This document shows, in pieces, positions 28,201 through 36,379 of a DNA stretch of 64,000 nucleotides. Below the pieces are notes generated by a model. The model saw only the letters and a list, made by a program, of their open reading frames with translations. It was not told the DNA's origin and searched no databases. Origin of the DNA: Paenibacillus sp. YYML68 (lineage in GTDB: Bacteria; Bacillota; Bacilli; Paenibacillales; NBRC-103111); contig NZ_BQYI01000001.1 in NCBI RefSeq assembly GCF_027923405.1, positions 1,218,501-1,282,500 on the forward strand, given 5' to 3'. Position numbers and translations under genes: made by a program. Position 1 is the stretch's first letter; every line of letters starts with the position of its first letter.

Positions 28201-28834
28201 TGCAGACGTCGTGGGCGTTGACGCCTCTGCGGCCATAGATGGAGCGATAGCTGCGGACAACGGCGTTGCCGAGAGCAGGGCTGCCGCAGGCTCCGCCATT
28301 GTCGATCCACTACCTGGGCGCAGCGCCGGAGGCAAAGGGATGGCCTACGGCACGCTCGTACACCGCTGTCTGCAGGCGCTAGGCGAAGGGCTGTCGCCAG
28401 ACGAACTGCCTGACTTTTGCCGCATGGCTGCGGAAGAGGAAGAGGTCGAGGAGAAATGGCTGGCGTTAGCGGAGCAGGCGGTGCGGCTCGTGGCCGAGTC
28501 TGAGCTGTGGCAACGGATGAAGCGGGCGAGGAACGCGTATCATGAGTTTTCATTTATCACATCGACTGACGGGGTGGAGGGCTACGGGCTTGAACAGGCT
28601 CAGCTGTTACTCCTACGCGGTGTCATCGATCTGGTGTTCGAGGAGGAGGACGGCGGCTGGGTGATCGTCGACTTCAAGACCGACCGACACGAGATAGAGC
28701 AGGAAGGTACGCTCGTTCAGCACTATAAGTCGCAGGTGGTCGCCTATGCGAACGAATGGGAACGGCTGACAGGTGGGCGCGTGAAGGAGACGGGGCTGTA
28801 CTTCATGGATACGAACAGGTATGTGCAGGTGTAG
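25286..28834 (+). CDS. AddA-like UvrD/RecB-family helicase-nuclease
   Basis: This 1182-residue superfamily I helicase has a C-terminal nuclease. Helicase motifs run in order: EAGAGSGKTT (28-37), AAITFTNKAASE, GTIHAFCGRLL, LFVDEFQDTDPIQ, VVGDPKQTIYRFRRAD, TRNFRS, RIMNLHKAKGLEAPVVLL and LLYVAVTRAKQLLIV. The last 200 residues hold a RecB-type active site, WVIVDFKTD. Alanine-rich inserts occur near residues 530-570 and 940-1010. GGAGG sits nine bases before the ATG, which overlaps the AddB-like stop. The pair would unwind and resect double-strand ends. Whether it is the main AddAB of the cell or a second, accessory one cannot be told from this window. Confidence 0.85.
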   Translation: MYSDDVLQADEAARQRILMDLDTTFLVEAGAGSGKTTSIVGRMLSLVRSGKAEAREIAAITFTNKAASELMGRFRMKLEQELAIATAGDERDRLAQALEQLPECFIGTIHAFCGRLLRERPIEAGVDPAFTEMEEQEEKLLRHRSWDLYLEALRAEGRDQSIEELARLQVSVEDLREVYERVCEYEDVCIATEETERPLFDTLRDTLLPLLEEAVRWIPTVQPEKDWDDLQKTVRTAVRHVAAKDMTDDLSMLAVAKLFDRSLNVTQNRWTDPKLGKQLKEQFHDWQTEVLRPFLERWRQHLHPQLIGFVLPALEFGRQQRVAAGRLSFQDLLMKATELLRRFPEVRSYFARRYTRLFVDEFQDTDPIQAEMMLLLTGADLTHANWREQLPRPGSLFVVGDPKQTIYRFRRADISTYNLVKKRIAASGDVLQLTRNFRSVKSIGDYVNYAFESKFTMPGQSSEQQAPYVRMLTQLPSPKGKASLHGVYTMTVPKQERDRQADIAWYDAQRMAQFIAWACAGNMTIQEKALAGAPASGVGTLAASGSVSVPASAAALASASGAPSATVRPARPGDFMILHPYRKFIQLYAEALERYGIASDTSGGKGVFPELRALVQLASALADYTDQVPLLAVLTGSLFGLSEDELYHYRSEGGRIHLYSAVDEAALSAKGARVQRALDQLRLYAGWTRTLSPLAALTRIIDELGLVPWAAVSEAGALRSGTLLKLLEALQADAGSAVSWQSLTERLRNWAEESSLEPASLYAGSGDAVRIMNLHKAKGLEAPVVLLACPCGYTDHDAEEHIDRSTDPALGYFVIKKQRDTFTKEIVAQPVGWTERAEKERTFMHAEADRLLYVAVTRAKQLLIVSQYPSKPAIDPWSSLASSLEKQPELELTPMPPVQAEELAPDEAPSELDRAEALAAALQRGGAPSYRTASVTALAKAGRQAVGRDAAAVAVEVIDAVDGDTASVDAAAADVVGVDASAAIDGAIAADNGVAESRAAAGSAIVDPLPGRSAGGKGMAYGTLVHRCLQALGEGLSPDELPDFCRMAAEEEEVEEKWLALAEQAVRLVAESELWQRMKRARNAYHEFSFITSTDGVEGYGLEQAQLLLLRGVIDLVFEEEDGGWVIVDFKTDRHEIEQEGTLVQHYKSQVVAYANEWERLTGGRVKETGLYFMDTNRYVQV

Positions 28835-28872
28835 CGAGGGCATAAGCTTACAGGTGAGTATGACGGTCACGA

Positions 28873-28914
28873 AGCGCGGAGCGTGCAGGCTCAGGATAGC
28901 ATCTGTTCCGCGCT
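28873..28914 (+). terminator. Possible terminator after the helicase-nuclease gene
   Basis: AGCGCGGA and TCCGCGCT form an eight-base-pair GC-rich stem around a 26-base loop, followed only by CTTGACTTGA, so the T tract is poor. Confidence 0.4.
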
Positions 28915-29025
28915 CTTGACTTGACAGATAGCCTATGTCAGAGGTGCGTGCATGCAATCATATTGGGTTTATAGCTGCTGAGTGGAGTCTGAAGCACTTA
29001 CACTTTGGAAAGAGGGGGTTCGAGC

Positions 29026-29442
29026 ATGCGGAGTATCAAACCAGGCCGTGGTCCATCTGCGATGGGGGCGGTCGCAAGCTTAGCAATGGGTGTGTTTGGA
29101 ATGATATGGACCATTGGCGTAGCAAGTATGGGTGCTCCTATATTTTTTGTGCTTTTTGGCTTTGTCTTTATAGGAATAGCGGTTGTACAGGGCATCTATC
29201 ATTTCACGAATGCAACAAGTAGAAATCGGATGTCTATGTATGAGATTACAGATCGCAATGAAGAACCAGACCCGTTGAATCGTTATGTTGCTGGTCGAAC
29301 GAGAGGGACCGGTGAACATCGAGAGCCATACGCAACCGTACCTCTTAAGCGAGACATGAATTTCTGCCCGTATTGCGGGAGTCAATTGTCTGATGCGACC
29401 TTCAACTATTGTCCGAAGTGCGGTAAAGAATTAAGAGGCTAG
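29026..29442 (+). CDS. Membrane protein with C-terminal zinc ribbon
   Basis: This 138-residue protein has two adjacent hydrophobic helices (about 18-36 and 40-60), then a hydrophilic linker and a zinc-ribbon end: FCPYCGSQLS followed by FNYCPKCGKEL, two CxxC pairs. AGAGGGGG lies seven bases before the ATG at 29026. The zinc ribbon would be cytoplasmic. Function is unknown. The next feature downstream is an IS element, so its original context may be lost. Confidence 0.78.
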   Translation: MRSIKPGRGPSAMGAVASLAMGVFGMIWTIGVASMGAPIFFVLFGFVFIGIAVVQGIYHFTNATSRNRMSMYEITDRNEEPDPLNRYVAGRTRGTGEHREPYATVPLKRDMNFCPYCGSQLSDATFNYCPKCGKELRG

Positions 29443-29481
29443 TGGTAACGGTTCCTGTACGACTTAAAGTTAGGGGTAGAC

Positions 29482-30724
29482 TCAGGCCTGTTGATTAACC
29501 AAGATATGTAATTAACTCGGACTGGAAAAACACAACATAAACCGATGTATTCGAATAAGCCATTCTGCGGACAAGTCGTTCAAGAGCAGCAAGCGAGCGA
29601 ACCGAACGAGACTAAGGTTAGCATGACGAGGAACTTCTTGACGGGTCCCATCAAACAACCATTTGAGCAGCACAAAGACGATCAATGCGCAGAACAATTG
29701 GCCATAAACGGCATTTTCTGTCGTGCCAAATAACGTCGGAATATTGAGATGTTGCTTGATCCAGCGAAAGAATACCTCAATCTGCCAGCGGGCTTTATAG
29801 ATTAAAGCAATCTGTTCCGCACTTATACTCATCAAGTCAGTAACGACGCGAATCTCTCTTCCTTCGAAATCCCTAAAGATGACTACACGATGACGTTGTG
29901 TAGAGCGACACTGAGGCGTGCCGAGTTGACAGGTGAAATCACCAATCACTGAAGAATCGGACGGGGATTGACGCCGCAAGGTGTAGGGCTTCTCAATATG
30001 AACATTGTCACGAAGACGGATGACGAAGGATTGCCCCTCTTGTTTATAACGATCCAACCGCTCCAACTTGCCGTAGGCTCGGTCCATAACCATAATAAAA
30101 TCAAGGTTCTCCAGCGTTTCGCACACAGGACTATCGTGCTTTGAACCAATGGTTTCTGTGACGCTAAGCGGTTGCCCGTTGAGGGCACGTAATACCACAT
30201 GCAATTTAACCGCCGCTCGTTCTGCATGATAAGGTGCCCACGGCAACCGAGTTTTCCCCACTGTGGTCGTGGTCGAATCAATGAGTAGCAGTTCTTTAGG
30301 GAGGGCGAGCTTTCGCTGTGTTTCACGGTTACATTTACGGACAAGTAGATGAAACAGCTCTTTGAATATTTTAAATGGAACCTCTGCTGCTTTACCCGAG
30401 AAACAGGAATAATGAACAGGGCTTAAGCCGCTACGGGCGGCGCGATCTGCAGCAGAGCGATACCCTGACCATTCCTCACTAGCTGCGGTGCACCAATATT
30501 GAAGCAAATGATGAACCGTGAACTTTCGTGCTTTGTCCACATAACCGATCGCCTGGACGATATGATCGACTTCTTCAGCCGTAAGGAGTGTTTGTAGAAT
30601 GGGAAGAATCGTGTTAGAATTTTTCATGGAGTCGTCACCTTCCCAATTGTTTGTAGGGGTACAAACATTTTATCGGGTTGACGGCTCTTTTTCTGCCATT
30701 TAGTGGTTAATCAACAAGCCTGAT
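29482..30724. mobile_element. IS4-family insertion sequence, complete
   Basis: A 1.24-kb element is bounded by inverted repeats TCAGGC(C/T)TGTTGATTAACCA and carries a single intact transposase on the minus strand. No target-site duplication is visible at its ends. Its right end abuts the decayed ISL3 transposase, which it or a deletion truncated. A 5'-deleted second copy lies at 35518-35994. Confidence 0.88.
29512..30627 (-). CDS. IS4-family transposase
   Basis: This 371-residue DDE transposase shows the IS4 signature YKARWQIEVFFRWIK (Y-x2-R-x3-E-x6-K). The first catalytic Asp is in LLLIDSTTTT and the second in FIMVMDRAYG. The ORF looks intact and could be active. The start follows the long upstream terminal region of the IS on the minus strand. 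Confidence 0.9.
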   Translation of the reverse strand: MKNSNTILPILQTLLTAEEVDHIVQAIGYVDKARKFTVHHLLQYWCTAASEEWSGYRSAADRAARSGLSPVHYSCFSGKAAEVPFKIFKELFHLLVRKCNRETQRKLALPKELLLIDSTTTTVGKTRLPWAPYHAERAAVKLHVVLRALNGQPLSVTETIGSKHDSPVCETLENLDFIMVMDRAYGKLERLDRYKQEGQSFVIRLRDNVHIEKPYTLRRQSPSDSSVIGDFTCQLGTPQCRSTQRHRVVIFRDFEGREIRVVTDLMSISAEQIALIYKARWQIEVFFRWIKQHLNIPTLFGTTENAVYGQLFCALIVFVLLKWLFDGTRQEVPRHANLSLVRFARLLLLNDLSAEWLIRIHRFMLCFSSPS

Positions 30725-30730
30725 TTTAAA

Positions 30731-31061
30731 ATAATGCTTTGGCTTGTTTAGGGCCCATGGAACATTTACCCGCGTCATCCGATTGCAATTGCAGAAGTTC
30801 GTGAAGGGAAGTTCAACATGAATATAACAGGGATACTCGAAGAAATTCAGGTGTCGACACGTTCGGTCTCGATCTACAATGTCCTTAATCGGTTTATCCG
30901 TAGAACCGCATTCCGAGCAGGTAAATCAGCGACCTTACGGAATTTTTAATTTTACATAATACGTCTAGCTGCTTCGACTCAAGACTAAAGTTGACCTGAT
31001 CGAAATACCATGGTTCCGGAATGTGAAGAAGTTCTTTAAGTTGCCCTTCATTGAATGTGAC
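30731..31061 (-). pseudogene. ISL3-family transposase, decayed N-terminal fragment
   Basis: On the minus strand the first frame reads LKELLHIPEPWYFDQVNF and SLESKQLDV, the usual ISL3 start. After a frameshift at about 30940 another frame continues with FTCSECGSTDK, then DRTCRHLNFFEYPCYIHVEL and RVNVPWALNK, the ISL3 zinc-finger region. The fragment ends at the IS4 element, so only about 110 of the usual 400 or more residues remain. Confidence 0.75.
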
Positions 31062-31331
31062 TGCAAACAAATGAAAACATCTCTCGTCTATTGGTCTTTT
31101 AAAAAGATTGTAAGGTGTTTTAATCGCTAACAGCAAAGAAGCATATTTTGTTAAACCAGGCCTTCGCTGCAATGAACTTTATATGTGTTATGTGGGTCAC
31201 GTGCGATGGAATAAGTATGGAAGATAAAGGGAATTAATGGTATACTGGTGTTAACGATCATCTATTTCATTACTTGATATTACAGGATCTCCAATATGTA
31301 AGCAGAAACTATGTAGAGGGGGAAAAGTTTT

Positions 31332-32732
31332 TTGAATAGGATGAAATTGTTTGTGGCTTCAATAATGTTCGCTCTACTGCTTTATTGGCCAACTTATGTT
31401 TCTCAGGCTGCAGCAATTGAAGTGTTCCAAGTATCATTTCCTAGCTTTCCAGTTTCGATAAATGGAACTGTTATGGACATGAAACATAGTGAATATCCTT
31501 TACTGGTATATAACGATATTACTTATATCCCTATGACATGGAACAATGCTGCTGCCCTTGGACTATCGATTGAATGGGGTAGTGATAATGGGTTATCTTT
31601 GAAAAAGTTGGATGCCTGTTTGCCATTAAAACAAGATCTTATTTCGGATAGAACTCCCATTGATTATTCACTTAACGCGATGCAAGCTCCATTTCCAATC
31701 AGTATCAATGAACAGCGAATTAATACAATGGATCCTTACCCACTATTAGTTTACAGGAATGTAACGTATTTCCCTATGACTTGGCGTTTTACTAATGACG
31801 AATTTGGTTGGCAAACCAGTTGGGACGAAGATGAAGGATATAGTATTACTACTTGTGACGGTGGTTCCAACACTCAATTGCAGCAATTGGATGACCTAAA
31901 TAAAGTTAACCTTGGTCAACTTGCAGTACAAGAAGATTGGATCTACATGAGTTCAGCTGGAAATGAGTTAGTAAAAGTAAAAAAAGACGGAACTGAGGAA
32001 ATCGTTCTTTCGAATGATAACGCAAGAAATATTAATGTAGTTGGTAAATGGATATATTATACTGTTTCTGAAATATCAAACAACAAGACTGGTGTTTTTA
32101 AAATAAGAACCGACGGCACAAATCGTATGCAGATCTCATCGACAATGAGTGTTCAGATGTGGGTACATGACGACTGGATTTATTATACTAGCCTTTCTGA
32201 TAAGAATGTGCCAAACGGTTTACGGAAAATGAAACTGGATGGTTCGGAAGATCAACTGCTCATTTCTGGCGAACAAGTTTATCGATTCTTTATAACTTCG
32301 GATTCTATATTTATTACTATGAGGGAAGTTGGAGTAGATAACACTAACTTGTATTCAATAGGCTTCAATGGTTCGAATTTAAAGAAGCTCCGAGATGACG
32401 TCTCATATTTTGTCCTCATTGACGGATGGGTTTATTATGTTACTTCAGGAAGCCATTTAAAGAAAATGAATACTAATGGCACAGTTGATATTTCACTTTA
32501 TAGATCCAATTTCCAAATATCGGCCCTTCATTATCATAAGGGGTGGATTTTTATGTTAAACGGAACTGTTGGTATCCAAAGATCACCCTACATTGATAAA
32601 TTGCGGTTAGACGGCACATCATTGTCTGGTTTAGGTATGGCACGTACACTTGCAATTTACATCGCTGATCATTCACTCTATTATCCTGAAATAGGGGATA
32701 TAAATATTTTTAAAACAATGGACCTGGAATAA
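31332..32732 (+). CDS. Secreted stalk-domain / DUF5050-like beta-propeller protein
   Basis: The 466-residue product starts at TTG with AGAGGGGG nine bases upstream and has a signal peptide (KLFVASIMFALLLYWPTYV, cleavage near SQAAA). Residues 35-170 contain two repeats of the form FPVSINGTVMDM / YPLLVYNDITYIPMTW and FPISINEQRINT / YPLLVYRNVTYFPMTW. This is the copper-amine-oxidase N-terminal-like stalk domain common in Paenibacillus secreted proteins. The rest has repeated WIYY/KMxxDG motifs typical of DUF5050 propellers. It is extracellular or wall-associated; the function is unknown. It is AT-rich and sits among IS elements. Confidence 0.75.
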   Translation: MNRMKLFVASIMFALLLYWPTYVSQAAAIEVFQVSFPSFPVSINGTVMDMKHSEYPLLVYNDITYIPMTWNNAAALGLSIEWGSDNGLSLKKLDACLPLKQDLISDRTPIDYSLNAMQAPFPISINEQRINTMDPYPLLVYRNVTYFPMTWRFTNDEFGWQTSWDEDEGYSITTCDGGSNTQLQQLDDLNKVNLGQLAVQEDWIYMSSAGNELVKVKKDGTEEIVLSNDNARNINVVGKWIYYTVSEISNNKTGVFKIRTDGTNRMQISSTMSVQMWVHDDWIYYTSLSDKNVPNGLRKMKLDGSEDQLLISGEQVYRFFITSDSIFITMREVGVDNTNLYSIGFNGSNLKKLRDDVSYFVLIDGWVYYVTSGSHLKKMNTNGTVDISLYRSNFQISALHYHKGWIFMLNGTVGIQRSPYIDKLRLDGTSLSGLGMARTLAIYIADHSLYYPEIGDINIFKTMDLE

Positions 32733-32782
32733 GAGGAATTAGAGTAGCTTATTGATGACAGGGAATGAGTTACTATAAAGCG

Positions 32783-32807
32783 AGAAGGAGGGAAATCCCC
32801 TCCTTCT
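32783..32807. terminator. Bidirectional terminator between convergent genes
   Basis: AGAAGGAGGG and CCCTCCTTCT form a perfect ten-base-pair stem with loop AAATC, followed by TCGTATTATTTTT on the plus strand. It lies between the plus-strand beta-propeller gene and the minus-strand gene at 32813. Confidence 0.8.
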
Positions 32808-32812
32808 TCGTA

Positions 32813-33460
32813 TTATTTTTGCAGATAAGCAGATAGCGGATTTCGAGTGTAGATGCCATACGGTTCAGCTCTTTTGTCCTCAACCGCATACCCCCAACCA
32901 TAACTCCAATCCACCCAACTACCATTATTCAGGAACTGTACTTGGGAGAAGGTCGCTGTGCTGTGAGAACAATACCCGTAAAAATCCTCGCATCCCATCG
33001 TATATCCAACCGCAGCATTAAACTGTTTGTGATAGTTGGGAAGAGTGAATGACTTACCGTTTACTTTAAAGGTCGTACTAGATCCTGTTGGAAGTAACTC
33101 TAGGCTAATGGTGCTTCCTAAACCGAAGTTTAATCCTACCTCTTCAATAAATTTGGTCATCCAATGTGGATTATCATAATCACCATGTCCTAAACCAGTA
33201 TCCGCAGTATAATAAAATGCTCCTGTATTCATGAATACTCGCCAGTGAGGACTCGTTGTATTTTTGTACGAATAGGATACTCCGCATTCAACGTAGGCAT
33301 TATGAATGAGGTAAAAGTTCACGTAATCCGTATTTTTTTGCATTCCAAAGTAATCGTCGCCAATTTCAATGGCATTAGGTAAATTAAGATTACAACGAAT
33401 ACCACTAAAATTTTGTAACGAAGTAACCCCACATAATCTATCGTTCGAGAAATCTGGCAT
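32813..33460 (-). CDS. Unrecognised protein, probably all-beta
   Basis: The 215-residue protein has no signal peptide or membrane segment. It is rich in aromatic, Asn, Gly and Ser residues (DYVNFYLIHNAYVECGVSYS, WSYGWGYAVEDK), a pattern of lectin-like or carbohydrate-binding beta sandwiches. A GCEDFYGYCSH stretch could form a disulphide. GGAGAG lies about 11 bases before the ATG. I cannot assign a family. AT-rich composition and IS neighbours suggest horizontal transfer. Confidence 0.6.
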   Translation of the reverse strand: MPDFSNDRLCGVTSLQNFSGIRCNLNLPNAIEIGDDYFGMQKNTDYVNFYLIHNAYVECGVSYSYKNTTSPHWRVFMNTGAFYYTADTGLGHGDYDNPHWMTKFIEEVGLNFGLGSTISLELLPTGSSTTFKVNGKSFTLPNYHKQFNAAVGYTMGCEDFYGYCSHSTATFSQVQFLNNGSWVDWSYGWGYAVEDKRAEPYGIYTRNPLSAYLQK

Positions 33461-33714
33461 AATTAAATCAACTCTCCTTCAAATTAGTTTTGATAGGTGT
33501 TGTAATTATATCTGCATTTGTAATCCGAAAGGGATTTAGCTTATTCAGTCAATCCCTAACTGTTTAAGCTGTTTCGTCATACATCTTATAAGGAGTTTCA
33601 CTCAGGATAAATACAACCTCATTTATTGAAATGTTGTTCGAATCATGCAGTGTCCGATATTTCACACGTTAGATTGAATTTCCGATTTTCAGAGTACAGT
33701 TCTCTATTTAAAGG

Positions 33715-33768
33715 TAAGCGTCAAATAGCCCCCACCTTGTTTTTAAGATGAGGGCTATTTGACACTTA
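33715..33768. repeat. 17-bp inverted repeat, near-perfect
   Basis: TAAGCGTCAAATAGCCC and GGGCTATTTGACACTTA pair at 16 of 17 positions around a 20-base loop. It has no long T tract. It lies 44 bases before the IS3-type element. It may be a relic of an element end or a bidirectional terminator. The rest of the 33461-33811 gap holds nothing recognisable. Confidence 0.7.
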
Positions 33769-33811
33769 CGAATAACTGAAAGGGTTGTGAAACTTGACTA
33801 TATCCCCCCTG

Positions 33812-35487
33812 TGTCACAATAGTTGTCGTACCCCTCGATAAAAAGTATAGTAGAACCAGAGAGGCAGAGGTGACGGACGATGGCTAGATACAGTGAGGAA
33901 TTGAAACGCAACATACAACTACGAATGATCCCCCCGCATAATGAATCTGTGAGTCAGATTGCAAGAGACAGCGGCCTGTCCGAAGGGACGCTGTACAAGT
34001 GGCAAAAAGAAGCCCGAGCGAACGGCGCTGTCGTTCCAGGTGGCGGAGCAGAGCCCGAGAAATGGAGTAGTCGGGATAAGTTTTCGATTGTGCTGGAAAC
34101 CGCTACGTTGAGCGAAGTCGAACTGGCCGAATACTGTCGTGCCAAAGGACTCTACGCAGAACAGATTGAAGCTTGGCGGGATGCTTGTATGCAAGCCAAT
34201 GGTGGACTCGCCCAACAGGCATCCCAGCTGCAAAAAGAACTCCGAACTAAAGAGCGAGAAATGAAGACGCTCACTCGGGAGTTAAAACGAAAGGAAGCTG
34301 CTCTAGCCGAAACGGCAGCGCTTCTCGTGCTGCGAAAAAGGCACAGTCGATCTGGGGGACCAAGAGGACGCATGATCAGTGCCTCAGATCGACGAATGGC
34401 CATGGAACTGATCCAAGAAGCAGTAGATGCTGGAGCCAAAGAAGAGGCGGCATGCCAAGAGATCGGATTAACGCAGCGGACCTTGCAGCGGTGGCGCAAA
34501 GAGGGCGCACCGCAAGAGGATCAACGGCCGCATGCGGTAAGGCCTGCCCCATCCCACAAGCTAAGTGAAGTGGAACGACAACAGATTATCGAGGTCGTGA
34601 ATCAGCCGGCATACAAGAGCCTTCCACCTAGCCAAATCGTACCACGACTGGCTGATGAGGGTGTCTACATGGCGTCCGAATCGACATTCTATCGCGTAAT
34701 GCATGCTCATGGACAGCAGCACCATCGAGGTCGCAGTAAGAAGCCTGTTTCGAAGCCGTTAACGAGCCATTGTGCTGTGGCGGCCAACCAAGTGTGGATG
34801 TGGGACATCACCTGGCTGCCTGGTCCTGTGAAGGGTTTATTCTACTACCTCTATCTCATCCTGGATCTATTCAGCCGAAAAATCGTAGGCTGGGAGGTAT
34901 GGAATGAAGAATCCGCGGAGCATGCGAGCACATTGGTTCGTCGAACGGTCCTGAGCGAACAGTGTGTTGTGCGTAAGGAGCCGCTGGTCCTGCATTCGGA
35001 TAACGGGAGTCCGATGAAGGGTGCCACTCTACTTGAAACGTTATACAGCCTAGGAATCACGCCCTCCAAAAGCAGGCCGCGTGTCAGCAACGATAACCCT
35101 TACGCCGAGTCGGTGTTTCGCACCTGCAAATACCGCCCCAGCTACCCGTTACATGGATTTAAGTCGACGACAGAAGCCCGTGAATGGGTACGGAAGTTCG
35201 TCCATTGGTATAACACTGAGCATCACCACAGCGGGCTTAATTTCCTGACCCCTAACCAAAGGCATAAGGGACTTGCTGAACAGATTTTTGAGAAGAGAAA
35301 GCGAGTGTACGAACAAGCTAGACAGGACAACCCAAGGCGGTGGTCCGGGAAGATAAGGAACTGGAGTCTAGACGAACGAGTGTATCTTAATCCCGAGAAA
35401 GTCCAGCACTCCATAGCTACAACAACGGCGACACAAGCCTGATTGACTCTATTTAATTTTCAAAGATTCACGACAACTATATTGACA
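33812..35487. mobile_element. IS3-type insertion sequence, complete
   Basis: The ends TGTCACAATAGTTGTCGT (left) and TGTCAATATAGTTGTCGT (right, inverted) bracket a single large transposase gene. The element begins and ends TG/CA as IS3 members do. No clear target duplication is visible. It lies 30 bases from the truncated IS4 copy. Confidence 0.8.
33880..35442 (+). CDS. IS3-family transposase, single fused ORF
   Basis: The 520-residue transposase opens with an HTH region (ISQIARDSGLSEGTLYKWQK-like) and a KWSSRDKFSIVLETA segment. A coiled-coil stretch follows (KELRTKEREMKTLTRELKRK), then a second HTH (CQEIGLTQRTLQRWRKEG) and the rve integrase core. DDE residues lie in WMWDITWLPG, LHSDNGSPMKG and NPYAESVFRTCKY. 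Many IS3 elements need a programmed frameshift to join OrfA and OrfB, but here they are one continuous frame. The ORF is intact. Confidence 0.88.
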   Translation: MARYSEELKRNIQLRMIPPHNESVSQIARDSGLSEGTLYKWQKEARANGAVVPGGGAEPEKWSSRDKFSIVLETATLSEVELAEYCRAKGLYAEQIEAWRDACMQANGGLAQQASQLQKELRTKEREMKTLTRELKRKEAALAETAALLVLRKRHSRSGGPRGRMISASDRRMAMELIQEAVDAGAKEEAACQEIGLTQRTLQRWRKEGAPQEDQRPHAVRPAPSHKLSEVERQQIIEVVNQPAYKSLPPSQIVPRLADEGVYMASESTFYRVMHAHGQQHHRGRSKKPVSKPLTSHCAVAANQVWMWDITWLPGPVKGLFYYLYLILDLFSRKIVGWEVWNEESAEHASTLVRRTVLSEQCVVRKEPLVLHSDNGSPMKGATLLETLYSLGITPSKSRPRVSNDNPYAESVFRTCKYRPSYPLHGFKSTTEAREWVRKFVHWYNTEHHHSGLNFLTPNQRHKGLAEQIFEKRKRVYEQARQDNPRRWSGKIRNWSLDERVYLNPEKVQHSIATTTATQA

Positions 35488-35517
35488 AACACCGTATCTG
35501 AAAAGATAAGGTTTAGA

Positions 35518-35994
35518 GCAGGTCTTTTGATTTACCAAGATATGTAATTAACTCGGACTAAAAAAACACGACATCAACCGATGTATTCGAATAAGCCACT
35601 CTGCGGACAAGTCGTTCAAGAGCAGCAAGCGAGCGAACCGAACGAAACTAAGGTTAGCATGACGAGGAACTCCTTGACGGGTCCCATCAAACAACCATTT
35701 GAGCAACACAAAGACGATCAGCGCGGAGAACAGTTGGCCATAAACGGCATTTTTTGTCGTGCCAAATAGCGTGGGGATGTTAAGATGTTGCTTAATCCAG
35801 CGAAAGAATACCTCGATCTGCCAACGAGCTTTATAGATTAAGGCAATCTGTTCTGCACTTACGCCCATCAAGCCCGTGACGACGCGAATCTCTCTTCCTT
35901 CGAAATCCCGAAAGATATCTACACGATGATGTTGTGTTGAGCGACACTGAGGCGTTCCGAGTTGACAGGTGAAATCACCAATCACTGAAGAATC
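35518..35994 (-). mobile_element. Truncated IS4-family copy
   Basis: This is the 3' third of the same element found whole at 29482-30724, with scattered base differences. The minus-strand frame at 35548-35985 retains the YKARWQIEVFFRWIK active-site region but lacks the N-terminal two-thirds. Homology stops abruptly at about 35994, where unrelated sequence (TGAATCGGCTACACTTAGTT) begins, perhaps the end of another lost element. Confidence 0.85.
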
Positions 35995-36091
35995 TGAATC
36001 GGCTACACTTAGTTGGACAGATTGTGTGTCGAAGGGTTACTTTCGTATTGCCTTTTTTAGGCGTTCTTACGAAACGATATTCTCAGGATAA

Positions 36092-36121
36092 ACGCCCCTG
36101 CCGCTAATGCGGCAGGGGCGT
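36092..36121. terminator. Perfect 13-bp GC-rich hairpin
   Basis: ACGCCCCTGCCGC and GCGGCAGGGGCGT form a perfect stem with loop TAAT. The stem is very stable but is followed by CTAAGACTTTAC rather than a T run, so a terminator role is only probable. Confidence 0.55.
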
Positions 36122-36175
36122 CTAAGACTTTACTTTCCGTAGACATCGGGAAGATATAATATTAGGTGTTACAGG

Positions 36176-36221
36176 AGGAAATATAGAACACACTAGAAAT
36201 GAAGTGTGTTCTATATTTCCT
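36176..36221. repeat. Perfect 18-bp inverted repeat
   Basis: AGGAAATATAGAACACAC and GTGTGTTCTATATTTCCT are perfectly complementary around a ten-base loop. It lies 54 bases after the GC-rich hairpin, in sequence with no recognisable gene (35995-36379). A frame beginning at 36199 inside it has no ribosome-binding site and runs antisense into the exonuclease gene, so it is not called. Confidence 0.75.
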
Positions 36222-36379
36222 TATCTACGTAGATCAGTTAATCATTTCATGCTACGAAAGAATTAAGTTTCTTCTAATTCTGTCCGATCGACTTGTAATC
36301 CGTTATCAAGTCGTCCCATATTCAAAGGTATTTCATCGAAAAAATGTTTCATCTCATATGCTTTATTCGGTCGCCTTCT

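Noticed and set aside
30821..30948. A plus-strand frame with a helix-turn-helix look (SVSIYNVLNRF).
   Set aside because: The opposite strand encodes the zinc-finger region of a decayed ISL3 transposase, so the plus frame is a shadow.
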